Below are positions 1 through 6,056 of a stretch of DNA of 21,183 nt, one piece after another. Source of the stretch: Lentisphaerota bacterium. GTDB lineage: Bacteria > Verrucomicrobiota > Kiritimatiellia > RFP12 > UBA1067. The translations under genes were made by a program, and so were the position numbers. Where the stretch lies: assembly GCA_015061765.1 (NCBI GenBank), contig SUVZ01000017.1, positions 1 to 21,183 on the forward strand. Reading direction: 5' to 3'. The first letter of the stretch is position 1, and the number at the start of each line of letters is the position of its first letter. A model generated the notes under the pieces. The model made no database searches. It saw nothing but the letters and a program-made list of their open reading frames with translations, and was not told the origin of the DNA.

Positions 1-184
1 CCCCACGAGTTTAGCAGGTTACCGTTGACTGGAAGAATATGCCGGAGATGAGCCCTATCCACCACCTTGCGATGCCGTGGGTGGGGGGCGCCATCGCCAA
101 TGCCACGATAAAAGGTATCAGCGTCGCCGTGTAGCTCCAGGGCCTGAAAACGAAAAACCAGGCTTTTGTCTTTTTCTTATCCAT
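1..184 (-). CDS. UbiA/MenA-like prenyltransferase, N-terminal part, frameshifted near the window edge
   Basis: Probable membrane prenyltransferase of the UbiA superfamily, which attaches an isoprenoid chain to an aromatic acceptor; the MenA branch, making menaquinone, is the closest impression. From the ATG at 184-182 the protein begins MDKKKTKAWFFVFRPWSY and runs into two hydrophobic segments, with the family-typical R-P-W-S start of helix 1. The frame stops at TAA (13-11), but moving one base at about position 20-21 continues it as STV-NLLNSWG, which fits the family's N-x-x-N motif ahead of the first Asp-rich motif. So the gene is either broken by a one-base deletion or the sequence has an error within its first 21 bases. 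The rest lies outside the window. It follows the NamZ-like gene by 31 nt on the same strand, probably as an operon. No clear Shine-Dalgarno is seen. Substrate is unproven. Confidence 0.7.
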
Positions 185-215
185 GGTCGAACAGTTGAAA
201 TGCGGCAAGCGTGGC

Positions 216-1262
216 TCAGTAGAGATTGATCCGTCTCTTTGCGTAGGCGGCGAGCGGACTCTTCCATTCCGATGGGTCATACGACGTGCCGCCCATCAGT
301 TTTGCAAGCCATTCCTCGCGCGCGCCCTTCGCAATCTGCCTTGGCCAATGCCTGCGTATCGAGGCGAGAAGCGCCATGCCTGCGGTTACAGGGCGGTAGC
401 GCCCGGGGGTTTCCACGGAAAGCAGTACGCCCGCGATCTTGCCCCATCTGTATTCGCGCATGGAAAGGCCGCATTTCTTGAGCTTGTCTTCGGTGTCGCG
501 GATGAGTTTCCGGGGATCCATCCATTCCGCGCCAAGCACACGGAACGCAAGATTGCCTCCGCGGTCGGTGTCGAGTGCCGGAAACGCCTCCGTGAACACC
601 GTCACCGGATAGAGCACGGCGGCATCCCAGCTCTTGATGCCGGGAGACGGCGGAAGGAAGCCCGGCCACGGTTCTTGCAATTTGTGGCTCCAGCCCTTCA
701 TTCTGATGACGGAGAGCTTTACTTTCGGAATGTCGATGGCCATGTAGTGAGCCTCTTCGCCGATAGTCATCCCGTGGCAGAGCGGAAGGTTGGCGGGGCA
801 TACGAAGCTCATGTGCTCGCCGTCGGGCATAGGACCGTCCACAATGCCGCCAAGTGGGATGGGCCTGTCCAGCACGATCACCTCGACTCCGTTTTCGGCG
901 GCGGCCTCCATCACCAGCTTGAGCGTCGCAAGATACGTGTAGCAGCGTATGCCTATGTCCTGAAGGTCGATGACTATCCGTTCAAGACCCCTGAGCATTC
1001 TCGGGGTCGGTTTGCGGGCGTCTCCATAGAGCGAGAATACCGGTATCTTCCATCTTGGATGCCGCGCGTCACTCGTCCTTTCTCCGGGCGCGGCAAGACC
1101 GAAATATCCGTGTTCAGCTGAAAACACCGCCTTGAACGCGTGGGGAAGGCTCTCGTGAAGCATCTCACCCAGCGGAGATGTCTGCTGAGAGAGGATACCG
1201 AACGGCCTTCCGGTTTTGAGCTTCGTCAGGAGAGACCTGTAGTCTACGGAAAAACATTTCAT
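216..1262 (-). CDS. DUF1343 / NamZ-family protein (exo-beta-N-acetylmuramidase-like)
   Basis: Member of the DUF1343 family, whose characterised member NamZ releases N-acetylmuramic acid from the non-reducing end of peptidoglycan fragments. Family hallmarks in order, numbering from the chosen start: AEHG (49-52), PVFSLYG (74-80), R-K-P-T-P-R-M-L (83-90), the IDLQDIG-R-YTY block (98-110), MEAAAENG (118-125), VLDRPIPLGG (130-139) and the DGP block (142-144). At 348 residues it is near full family length. An upstream in-frame ATG exists at 1271, but it overlaps a TATAAT box (1275-1270); the ATG at 1262 lies exactly 7 nt below that box, matching five other genes here, so it is preferred. No signal peptide is visible, although many relatives are exported. 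That suggests a cytoplasmic cell-wall recycling role, which is inference. It leads a minus-strand unit with the prenyltransferase. Confidence 0.85.
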   Translation of the reverse strand: MKCFSVDYRSLLTKLKTGRPFGILSQQTSPLGEMLHESLPHAFKAVFSAEHGYFGLAAPGERTSDARHPRWKIPVFSLYGDARKPTPRMLRGLERIVIDLQDIGIRCYTYLATLKLVMEAAAENGVEVIVLDRPIPLGGIVDGPMPDGEHMSFVCPANLPLCHGMTIGEEAHYMAIDIPKVKLSVIRMKGWSHKLQEPWPGFLPPSPGIKSWDAAVLYPVTVFTEAFPALDTDRGGNLAFRVLGAEWMDPRKLIRDTEDKLKKCGLSMREYRWGKIAGVLLSVETPGRYRPVTAGMALLASIRRHWPRQIAKGAREEWLAKLMGGTSYDPSEWKSPLAAYAKRRINLY

Positions 1263-1269
1263 ATAGGCC

Positions 1270-1300
1270 ATTATATCATAACTTTGTTTTTGTGGTACAA
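1270..1300 (-). promoter_or_regulatory. Promoter of the NamZ-family gene, likely leaderless
   Basis: Extended -10 TGATATAAT at 1278-1270 on the minus strand. A candidate -35 TTGTAC lies at 1300-1295 with a 19-nt spacer. The -10 ends 7 nt before the ATG at 1262, so transcription should begin at or next to the start codon. The -35 lies on top of the plus-strand -10 of tilS, so the two divergent promoters overlap. Confidence 0.6.
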
Positions 1301-1301
1301 T
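1293..1301 (+). promoter_or_regulatory. Extended -10 promoter of tilS
   Basis: TGGTACAAT at 1293-1301. Initiation is expected near 1308-1310, giving a leader of about 50 nt that carries GGAG at 1352-1355 before the tilS ATG at 1362. It overlaps the -35 region of the divergent NamZ-family promoter, so the two may compete for polymerase. Confidence 0.5.
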
Positions 1302-1361
1302 GGGCGGCGTTTGTGTTTTGACCGCCGTTGGCCAAGCCGTGCGGCGAATACGGAGATTGAA

Positions 1362-2450
1362 ATGGCGGCAGTGAGATATAGAATGGGCCTGGCGGTGTCA
1401 GGAGGTGCGGATTCGGTGGCGCTTTTGGTGCTGATGGCGGAGCTTCGTATGAAGCATGGCTTCGAGGCGGTGGTCCTGCATTTCGACCATGGGATCCGCA
1501 GCGATTCAGCGGAGGACGCGGAGTTTGTGCGCCGTCTTGCCGAGCGCTTCGGACTTCAGTTCCGTATGTCTCGTGTGAAGGTTGTTCGCAGGAAGGGCGA
1601 GTCCATCGAGATGGCGGCGCGGCGCGAAAGGCTTGCGTTCTTCGGGGCGTGCATGAAGAGCCTCCGTCTCGACTGCATCGCCACCGGACATCACATGGAT
1701 GATGTCGCGGAGACTTTTCTCATGCGGCTCAAGCGCGCGTCCGGCGCGGATGGTCTTGCCGGACTGAAGCCTGTGAGTTTCGTGGATGGGATAGTGTTCG
1801 TGCGACCTCTGCTGAACGTGCGCGGCGGCGAACTTCGCTCGTTTCTGAAGTCGCGTGGAATCGCCTGGCGTGAAGACTCCACAAACAGTGACACCGCGAT
1901 ACTCCGCAATAAGGTGCGGCATGTAATCTTGCCGTTCCTAGAACGGGAGCTTGATCCGAAGATTGTGGAGCATATCTGCCGGAGCGCAGGCTATCTCAGG
2001 GAAATTGCCGAGGGCGCGGGAAGATTTCAGGCGGCAGAGGTTTACGGTGTGCCGTCTCCGGATCTGGCGGAACCAAGGGCGGATGCGTTGCCGGAGAATT
2101 TCACTCTAGAAGTGGAGGAGACTGTTGGATATGAGATCCCACCGATTGAGATCGGACTGCTTCCGGCGAGCGGATGGTTTGACGCGACGGTGCTGAAGGG
2201 CCGTACGATTGAGGTGCGAAAATGGCGTGACGGTGACTGGATGAAGCCTTGCGGTTTCCCGCATCGCAGAAAGCTCCAGGATATCTTCGTGACTGCCAAG
2301 ACTCCGCCATCCGTACGTCGCTCCCTGCCGATAGTCGTCGATGTCGAAACTGGGGAGGTGCTTTGGATACCTGGATACCGGGTGTCCGACTCGGTCAAGG
2401 TTCCGTCCAAGACCGCACCGTCACTCAGATTCCGTCTGCAACGAACCTAG
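1362..2450 (+). CDS. tilS: tRNA(Ile)-lysidine synthase TilS
   Basis: Cytoplasmic N-type ATP pyrophosphatase that converts the wobble cytidine of the CAU-anticodon tRNA-Ile to lysidine, needed to read AUA codons. The PP-loop SGGADS is at residues 13-18, followed by LHFDHGIRSDSAEDAEFV, GHHMDDVAETFLMRLKRASG, and the RPLL...REDSTNSD...RN-VRH block that characterises TilS. The C-terminal TilS_C domain is present (KWRDGDWMKP, RRKLQDIF, LWIPGYRVSD). The 362-residue length is normal for a form with the C-terminal domain. The frame is open far upstream, over the divergent gene; the ATG at 1362 is chosen because GGAG (1352-1355) sits 6 nt before it and the PP-loop then falls at the usual distance from the N terminus. 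It is the first plus-strand gene after the divergent promoter region. Confidence 0.93.
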   Translation: MAAVRYRMGLAVSGGADSVALLVLMAELRMKHGFEAVVLHFDHGIRSDSAEDAEFVRRLAERFGLQFRMSRVKVVRRKGESIEMAARRERLAFFGACMKSLRLDCIATGHHMDDVAETFLMRLKRASGADGLAGLKPVSFVDGIVFVRPLLNVRGGELRSFLKSRGIAWREDSTNSDTAILRNKVRHVILPFLERELDPKIVEHICRSAGYLREIAEGAGRFQAAEVYGVPSPDLAEPRADALPENFTLEVEETVGYEIPPIEIGLLPASGWFDATVLKGRTIEVRKWRDGDWMKPCGFPHRRKLQDIFVTAKTPPSVRRSLPIVVDVETGEVLWIPGYRVSDSVKVPSKTAPSLRFRLQRT

Positions 2451-2593
2451 ATATTCAGCATGAGGTGTACTACATCTGAAAAGTGCTCTAGTATCATGGA
2501 TTTTGTCGCCAAATTGGCCAAGACCCCATTTTTTGCGAAAACTGCTTGCGTTCGAGGCGCTGTTTTGATAGAATGTGTCGCGTTTTTTGATTA
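2451..2593. other. Intergenic region between tilS and tRNA-Ser
   Basis: About 140 nt with no coding frame I can support. It contains the tRNA promoter in its last 50 nt. GCCAAATTGGC near 2508-2518 is palindromic but too tightly closed to form a hairpin, and I see no convincing terminator for tilS. Confidence 0.4.
2546..2574 (+). promoter_or_regulatory. Promoter of tRNA-Ser
   Basis: -35 TTGCGT (2546-2551), 17-nt spacer, and extended -10 TGATAGAAT (2566-2574, hexamer TAGAAT at 2569-2574). Transcription should start near 2581, about 12 nt before the mature tRNA. This is the best-formed sigma70-type promoter in the window. Confidence 0.65.
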
Positions 2594-2684
<91 letters not shown>

Positions 2685-2714
2685 CATGGCGAACGTTGAG
2701 TGAAAGGATCATGA

Positions 2715-3179
2715 ATGATGCGTTCCGGTCTTGAATCCCTTAAGTCTCTCGGTGCGGGTTCGTCGGTGCCGTCAGGCTATTCCCCTAGAGTTCTCGAGGC
2801 GTTTCCCAATGTGCATCCCGATCGCGATTATTGGGTCACGTTCACGTGTCCTGAGTTCACCACTCTCTGTCCCAAGACGGGGCAGCCGGACTTTGCCACG
2901 CTCACGATACGCTACATTCCCGCGAAGACGCTTGTGGAGTCCAAGTCCCTCAAGCTGTACCTTTTCGGTTTCCGCAACCATGGAGATTTCCATGAGGATG
3001 TGGTGAACATCATCTACAACGATCTTGTTGCGCTGCTCAAGCCGAAATACATGGAGGTCATCGGAAAGTTCGCGCCGCGAGGCGGAATCTCCATCGATCC
3101 TTTCGTGAACGGCGGCATCGGGGCAAAGTACCGCAAGCTGGCCGAGTGCCGTTTCGCCGCCTGGAACGGCGTGCGCTGA
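2715..3179 (+). CDS. queF: NADPH-dependent 7-cyano-7-deazaguanine reductase QueF
   Basis: Reduces preQ0 to preQ1 in queuosine biosynthesis. The short, single-domain (YkvM-type) form is indicated by 154 residues. Catalytic and family motifs are intact: [12 protein letters not shown] at 48-59 with nucleophile Cys52 and Asp59, the [21 protein letters not shown] block at 75-95 that binds NADPH and substrate, and a conserved C-terminal region with RGGISIDPF. The start at 2715 is preceded by AAGGA (2704-2708); an adjacent in-frame ATG at 2718 is equally possible. It sits between tRNA-Ser and the hemA fusion, apparently as the first protein gene of queF-hemA-hemL. Queuosine is not inserted into tRNA-Ser, so the tRNA neighbour is probably positional only. 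Confidence 0.95.
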   Translation: MMRSGLESLKSLGAGSSVPSGYSPRVLEAFPNVHPDRDYWVTFTCPEFTTLCPKTGQPDFATLTIRYIPAKTLVESKSLKLYLFGFRNHGDFHEDVVNIIYNDLVALLKPKYMEVIGKFAPRGGISIDPFVNGGIGAKYRKLAECRFAAWNGVR

Positions 3180-3183
3180 CAGA

Positions 3184-3205
3184 GCCTCATCCCCGCCCAT
3201 GAGGC
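3184..3205 (+). promoter_or_regulatory. Hairpin enclosing the hemA-fusion start codon
   Basis: GCCTCAT (3184-3190) and ATGAGGC (3199-3205) form a perfect 7-bp stem with an 8-nt C-rich loop; the second arm begins with the start codon itself. No Shine-Dalgarno is present. Initiation may depend on ribosomes arriving from queF (stop at 3177-3179) to open the stem. Confidence 0.4.
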
Positions 3206-4515
3206 CTGTTAGAGATACGATACCTGTAAACCTGATATGCGACGGGCGTCCGGCGCTCATCGTCGGGTATGGCAGGGTTGGTCAGCGGAAACATAAGTTT
3301 CTCCTGTCGTGCGGCGTATCCGTGAGGGTAATAGCGCCTGATGCGGCTCCAATGAAGGAGGGGACAGACCCTGCCGGATACCTGAAGCGCAGGTTCAGGG
3401 CGGGGGACTGCAAAGGGGCGCTTGTCGTGTTCGCATGCACCGACGACAAGCATGTTAACCGGGCGGTCCTTGAAGACGCCCGGCGGCACAATGTTCCCTG
3501 CTGCTGCGCGGACCAGAACTGGGCGGACGCCGATTTCACGACGCCGGCGGTGGCGCGTGGCGCGGGTGTCACGGTCGCCGTCTCCACCAGCGGCGCGTCT
3601 TGCGCGAGCGCAAAGGAGCTGAGGCGCTCCCTTGAATCCTTCCTGGACGGACGCGAGTCCGGCAAGGTCGTCGTGATCGGCACAAGCGACGGGTACACAT
3701 CCTCCGACAGGTTGGCGGCGTTTCACCTTTCACCGGATGCCAGGAAGGAGATGGTCCGTTTCCTTTACGGCATCAAGGGGGTTGAAGGCCTTGTCGTCCT
3801 CAATACGTGCAGCCGCGTGGAGGTCGCGCTGTATGGAAGCGTGGATATGGAACTGGTGAAGAGGCTTATGCATTTCCACCGCCTCGGCGAGAGCGAATAT
3901 TTCATCCTTGAGGGTGCGGATGCTTTCAGGCATGTTGTGATGGTGACCGCAGGGCTCAAGTCTGCATGGGCTGGTGAGTTCCATGTCGTCAGTCAGGTGA
4001 AGGACGCCCTTGGGGAGTCGCTTGAGTGCGGGATGCTCGACGGCAGGCTGAAGGGATTCTTTGACAGTGCTCTGCGCACCGCCAAGAAAGTGCGCAGGGC
4101 CGTGTCGGGGATGTTGGAGGTCAAGGAGATAGAGGCTACAGCCGTGGATTATCTGTCGTCAAGGATCGATCTCGCCACTGCCCGCGTTGTGGTGCTCGGT
4201 TCCGGCAGGATCGGTTCTGCGGTCGCTGGAATGCTCAAGGGCTGCAACGTGAAGATTGTGCACCATGGTGAAAGGATTCCGCGTTGCGACGCGCTCGTGT
4301 GCGCGCTGTCGACGCAGGATCCGGTTGTGACGCGTCCCCGGAGGGAGTGTGTGGTGGTTGATCTCGGGATGCCGCCGAACTGTGCGCCCGCATCGGGTGC
4401 GGTTTCCCTCGACGAACTCAAGAACTGGCGCCGTTCCCAGACGGGGGCGATCGATGCGGCGATGTCTCGAGCCGAATCCATCATTGCATCGGAGCTTGAG
4501 TGCCTGCGCCTGTAG
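3199..4515 (+). CDS. hemA: Precorrin-2 dehydrogenase / glutamyl-tRNA reductase fusion
   Basis: A 438-residue fusion. Residues 1-150 resemble the CysG/Met8 N-terminal module (precorrin-2 dehydrogenase, siroheme branch): Rossmann GYGRVGQRK (23-31), CTDD (80-83), a probable catalytic Asp105, and VAVSTSGAS (126-134). Residues 155-438 resemble glutamyl-tRNA reductase, the first committed step of the C5 route: nucleophile Cys204 in LNTCSR, His245, AGLKS...GE (251-260), QVKDA (266-270) and a second Rossmann GSGRIG (334-339). The reductase part is short: the NADPH domain is trimmed after its glycine loop, and the chain ends at the first dimerisation helix (SLDELKN...AESIIASE), lacking most of the roughly 90-residue dimer domain. 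A GTDP insert (55-58) is encoded by the GGGACAGACCC element. There is no Shine-Dalgarno; the ATG lies inside a 7-bp hairpin. hemL follows after 19 nt. Confidence 0.88.
   Translation: MRPVRDTIPVNLICDGRPALIVGYGRVGQRKHKFLLSCGVSVRVIAPDAAPMKEGTDPAGYLKRRFRAGDCKGALVVFACTDDKHVNRAVLEDARRHNVPCCCADQNWADADFTTPAVARGAGVTVAVSTSGASCASAKELRRSLESFLDGRESGKVVVIGTSDGYTSSDRLAAFHLSPDARKEMVRFLYGIKGVEGLVVLNTCSRVEVALYGSVDMELVKRLMHFHRLGESEYFILEGADAFRHVVMVTAGLKSAWAGEFHVVSQVKDALGESLECGMLDGRLKGFFDSALRTAKKVRRAVSGMLEVKEIEATAVDYLSSRIDLATARVVVLGSGRIGSAVAGMLKGCNVKIVHHGERIPRCDALVCALSTQDPVVTRPRRECVVVDLGMPPNCAPASGAVSLDELKNWRRSQTGAIDAAMSRAESIIASELECLRL
3360..3372 (+). repeat. GGGACAGACCC element, copy in the hemA fusion
   Basis: GGGGACAGACCCT, read in frame as GTDP at residues 55-58 of the precorrin-2 dehydrogenase module, in the variable loop after the RVIAP strand. 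It is preceded by AATGAAGG, which also precedes the copy at 11897. GGG(G)/CCC(C) can pair around an ACAGA loop. Confidence 0.65.
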
Positions 4516-4534
4516 GATCGGAAAGGATATGGAT

Positions 4535-5821
4535 ATGAACGAAAGCAATTCAGCTTGGTATGAGAGGGCCAAGGCTGTTACGCCCGGCGGCGTCAATTCC
4601 CCTGTGAGGGCATTCAACGGAGTTGGCGGCGTTCCGCTTGTGGTGAAGGGCGGCAAGGGCGCAAAGGTCTTTTCCTCCGACGGACGCGAGCTTACGGACT
4701 ATTGCTGCAGCTGGGGTGCGATGATTCTTGGACACGCCGACGATGAGGTGACGGAGTCCATAGCGTCTCAGGCGGCGAAGGGCACGACTTTCGGCATCGT
4801 CACGGAGAATGAGGTGCTTTTCGCCGAGCGTCTCTGCGCGCTTGTTCCGGGGATGGACAAGGTGCGCGCCGTCAATTCCGGCACGGAGGCCGTCATGAGC
4901 GCCCTGCGTCTTGCGCGTGGAGTCACGGGACGCGACCTTCTCGTCAAGTTCGACGGATGCTACCATGGGCATTCTGACTCCATGCTCGTCAAGTCTGGCA
5001 GCGGGGTGCTCACGGCGGGGAATGACAGTTCTGCGTCGTCAGCGGGCGTGCCGGCCGATTTTGCCCGTCACACGGTATCCCTGCCGTACAATGATTTTGA
5101 CGCAGCACGTGAGTTTTTCGCGATGCGAGGCAGGGAGGTCGCGGCAGTGATCGTCGAGCCTGCTGCCGGGAACATGGGGCTCGTTACGCCAAAAGAGGGC
5201 TTTCTGGCCGAACTTCGCGAGCTGACCCGTGCGTCAGGTTCGCTTCTCATCTGCGACGAGGTCATAAACGGCTTTCGTTTCGGTCTTTCCACATATTCGT
5301 CGCTGCACGCCGGAATAGAGCCGGATCTTGTAACGCTCGGCAAGGTCATTGGCGGCGGTTTGCCGTTGGCGGCGGTTGGCGGCAAGGCAATGTACATGGA
5401 TTGCTTCGCCCCGGAAGGGTCTGTCTATCAGGCAGGGACGCTCGCAGGCAATCCGCTTGCCGTTGCGGCGGGACTGAAGACGCTTGAGATTCTTGAGCGC
5501 GACAATCCATATGCCGGCATGTCCGATAGGTGTGCCAGGATAGCCGATGGCGTCAATGCCATCGCCGAGGCGAAGGGACTGCCTGTGCGTGCCGCGAGTT
5601 TCGGAGGCGTTTTCACGATTTTCTGTTCGGCGGATCCGGTTCGGGATCTTGCCGGCGCAATGCGTTGCGACACCGCGCTTTACGCGAAGATATTCCATGG
5701 TCTGTACGATCGCGGAATATACATCGCACCGTCCCAGTTCGAGTGCAATTTCGTCTCTGCTTCACACACAGATTCCAATGTGGATTCCTTCGTTTCCGCA
5801 TTCGCCGGGATATTTCGCTGA
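4535..5821 (+). CDS. hemL: Glutamate-1-semialdehyde 2,1-aminomutase HemL
   Basis: PLP enzyme that converts glutamate-1-semialdehyde to 5-aminolevulinate, the step directly after glutamyl-tRNA reductase. 428 residues, the standard length. It begins MNESNSAWYERAKAVTPGGV with the usual NSPVRAF. PLP motifs are intact: NSGTEAVMSALRLARG (114-129), CYHGHSD (142-148), VEPAAGN (207-213), CDEVINGFRFG (240-250) and the Schiff-base lysine Lys270 in LGKVIGGG, followed by VYQAGTLAGNP (297-307). Two in-frame ATGs lie at 4529 and 4535; AAAGGA (4522-4527) is only 1 nt from the first but 7 nt from the second, so 4535 is chosen. It is 19 nt after the hemA fusion, and the pair supplies 5-aminolevulinate. No copy of the GGGACAGACCC element lies here; GGGTCTGTC near 5417 encodes the conserved GSVYQ. 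Confidence 0.96.
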   Translation: MNESNSAWYERAKAVTPGGVNSPVRAFNGVGGVPLVVKGGKGAKVFSSDGRELTDYCCSWGAMILGHADDEVTESIASQAAKGTTFGIVTENEVLFAERLCALVPGMDKVRAVNSGTEAVMSALRLARGVTGRDLLVKFDGCYHGHSDSMLVKSGSGVLTAGNDSSASSAGVPADFARHTVSLPYNDFDAAREFFAMRGREVAAVIVEPAAGNMGLVTPKEGFLAELRELTRASGSLLICDEVINGFRFGLSTYSSLHAGIEPDLVTLGKVIGGGLPLAAVGGKAMYMDCFAPEGSVYQAGTLAGNPLAVAAGLKTLEILERDNPYAGMSDRCARIADGVNAIAEAKGLPVRAASFGGVFTIFCSADPVRDLAGAMRCDTALYAKIFHGLYDRGIYIAPSQFECNFVSASHTDSNVDSFVSAFAGIFR

Positions 5822-5873
5822 AACCCGCCTCATGCCGGAATCTCCGTCCACGAAATGCGACTGAGCTGTATGT

Positions 5874-5907
5874 CGGGTGTCCCGTTCCATTTTGCACGGG
5901 ACGCCCG
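5874..5907 (+). terminator. Strong hairpin after hemL, possible terminator
   Basis: CGGGTGTCCCGT (5874-5885) pairs with ACGGGACGCCCG (5896-5907): a 12-bp stem with one G-T pair and a 10-nt loop. It lies about 50 nt beyond the hemL stop. There is no T-run after the stem, so it is not a textbook intrinsic terminator; it could block 3' exonucleases or aid factor-dependent termination. Confidence 0.5.
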
Positions 5908-6039
5908 GAGTGGCGACATGGCTTTTGTTGCGCATGAGCCGTCGCCCCCTCTTGCGATGAGGCAGATTCAATGCATCCAGACCTAACGACAAAGTAAATG
6001 TTAAGGTTCGAAAATATTTTTCATTTTCGATGAACAATA

Positions 6040-6048
6040 TGGTAGAAT
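6040..6048 (+). promoter_or_regulatory. Extended -10 promoter of the MFS gene, likely leaderless
   Basis: TGGTAGAAT at 6040-6048. The hexamer ends 8 nt before the ATG at 6057, so the transcript should start at or within a base or two of the start codon. The -35 is weak (TTTTCA-like near 6018-6023). Confidence 0.55.
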
Positions 6049-6056
6049 AGGCGACC

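Larger units (their letters stand above)
5822..6056. other. Intergenic region between hemL and the MFS gene
   Basis: 235 nt without a supportable gene. It holds a strong hairpin (5874-5907), an AT-rich stretch from about 5990 to 6035, and the extended -10 of the MFS gene at its end. Confidence 0.6.

Noticed and set aside
183..1121. 312-residue plus-strand frame opposite the NamZ-family gene
   Set aside because: Antisense shadow of a gene with clear family motifs; its own translation is Arg/His-rich with no recognisable domain.
5416..5426. GGGTCTGTC resembling the reverse complement of the repeat element
   Set aside because: Encodes the conserved GSVYQAGTLAGNP of HemL, has no CCCC arm, and needs no element to explain it.
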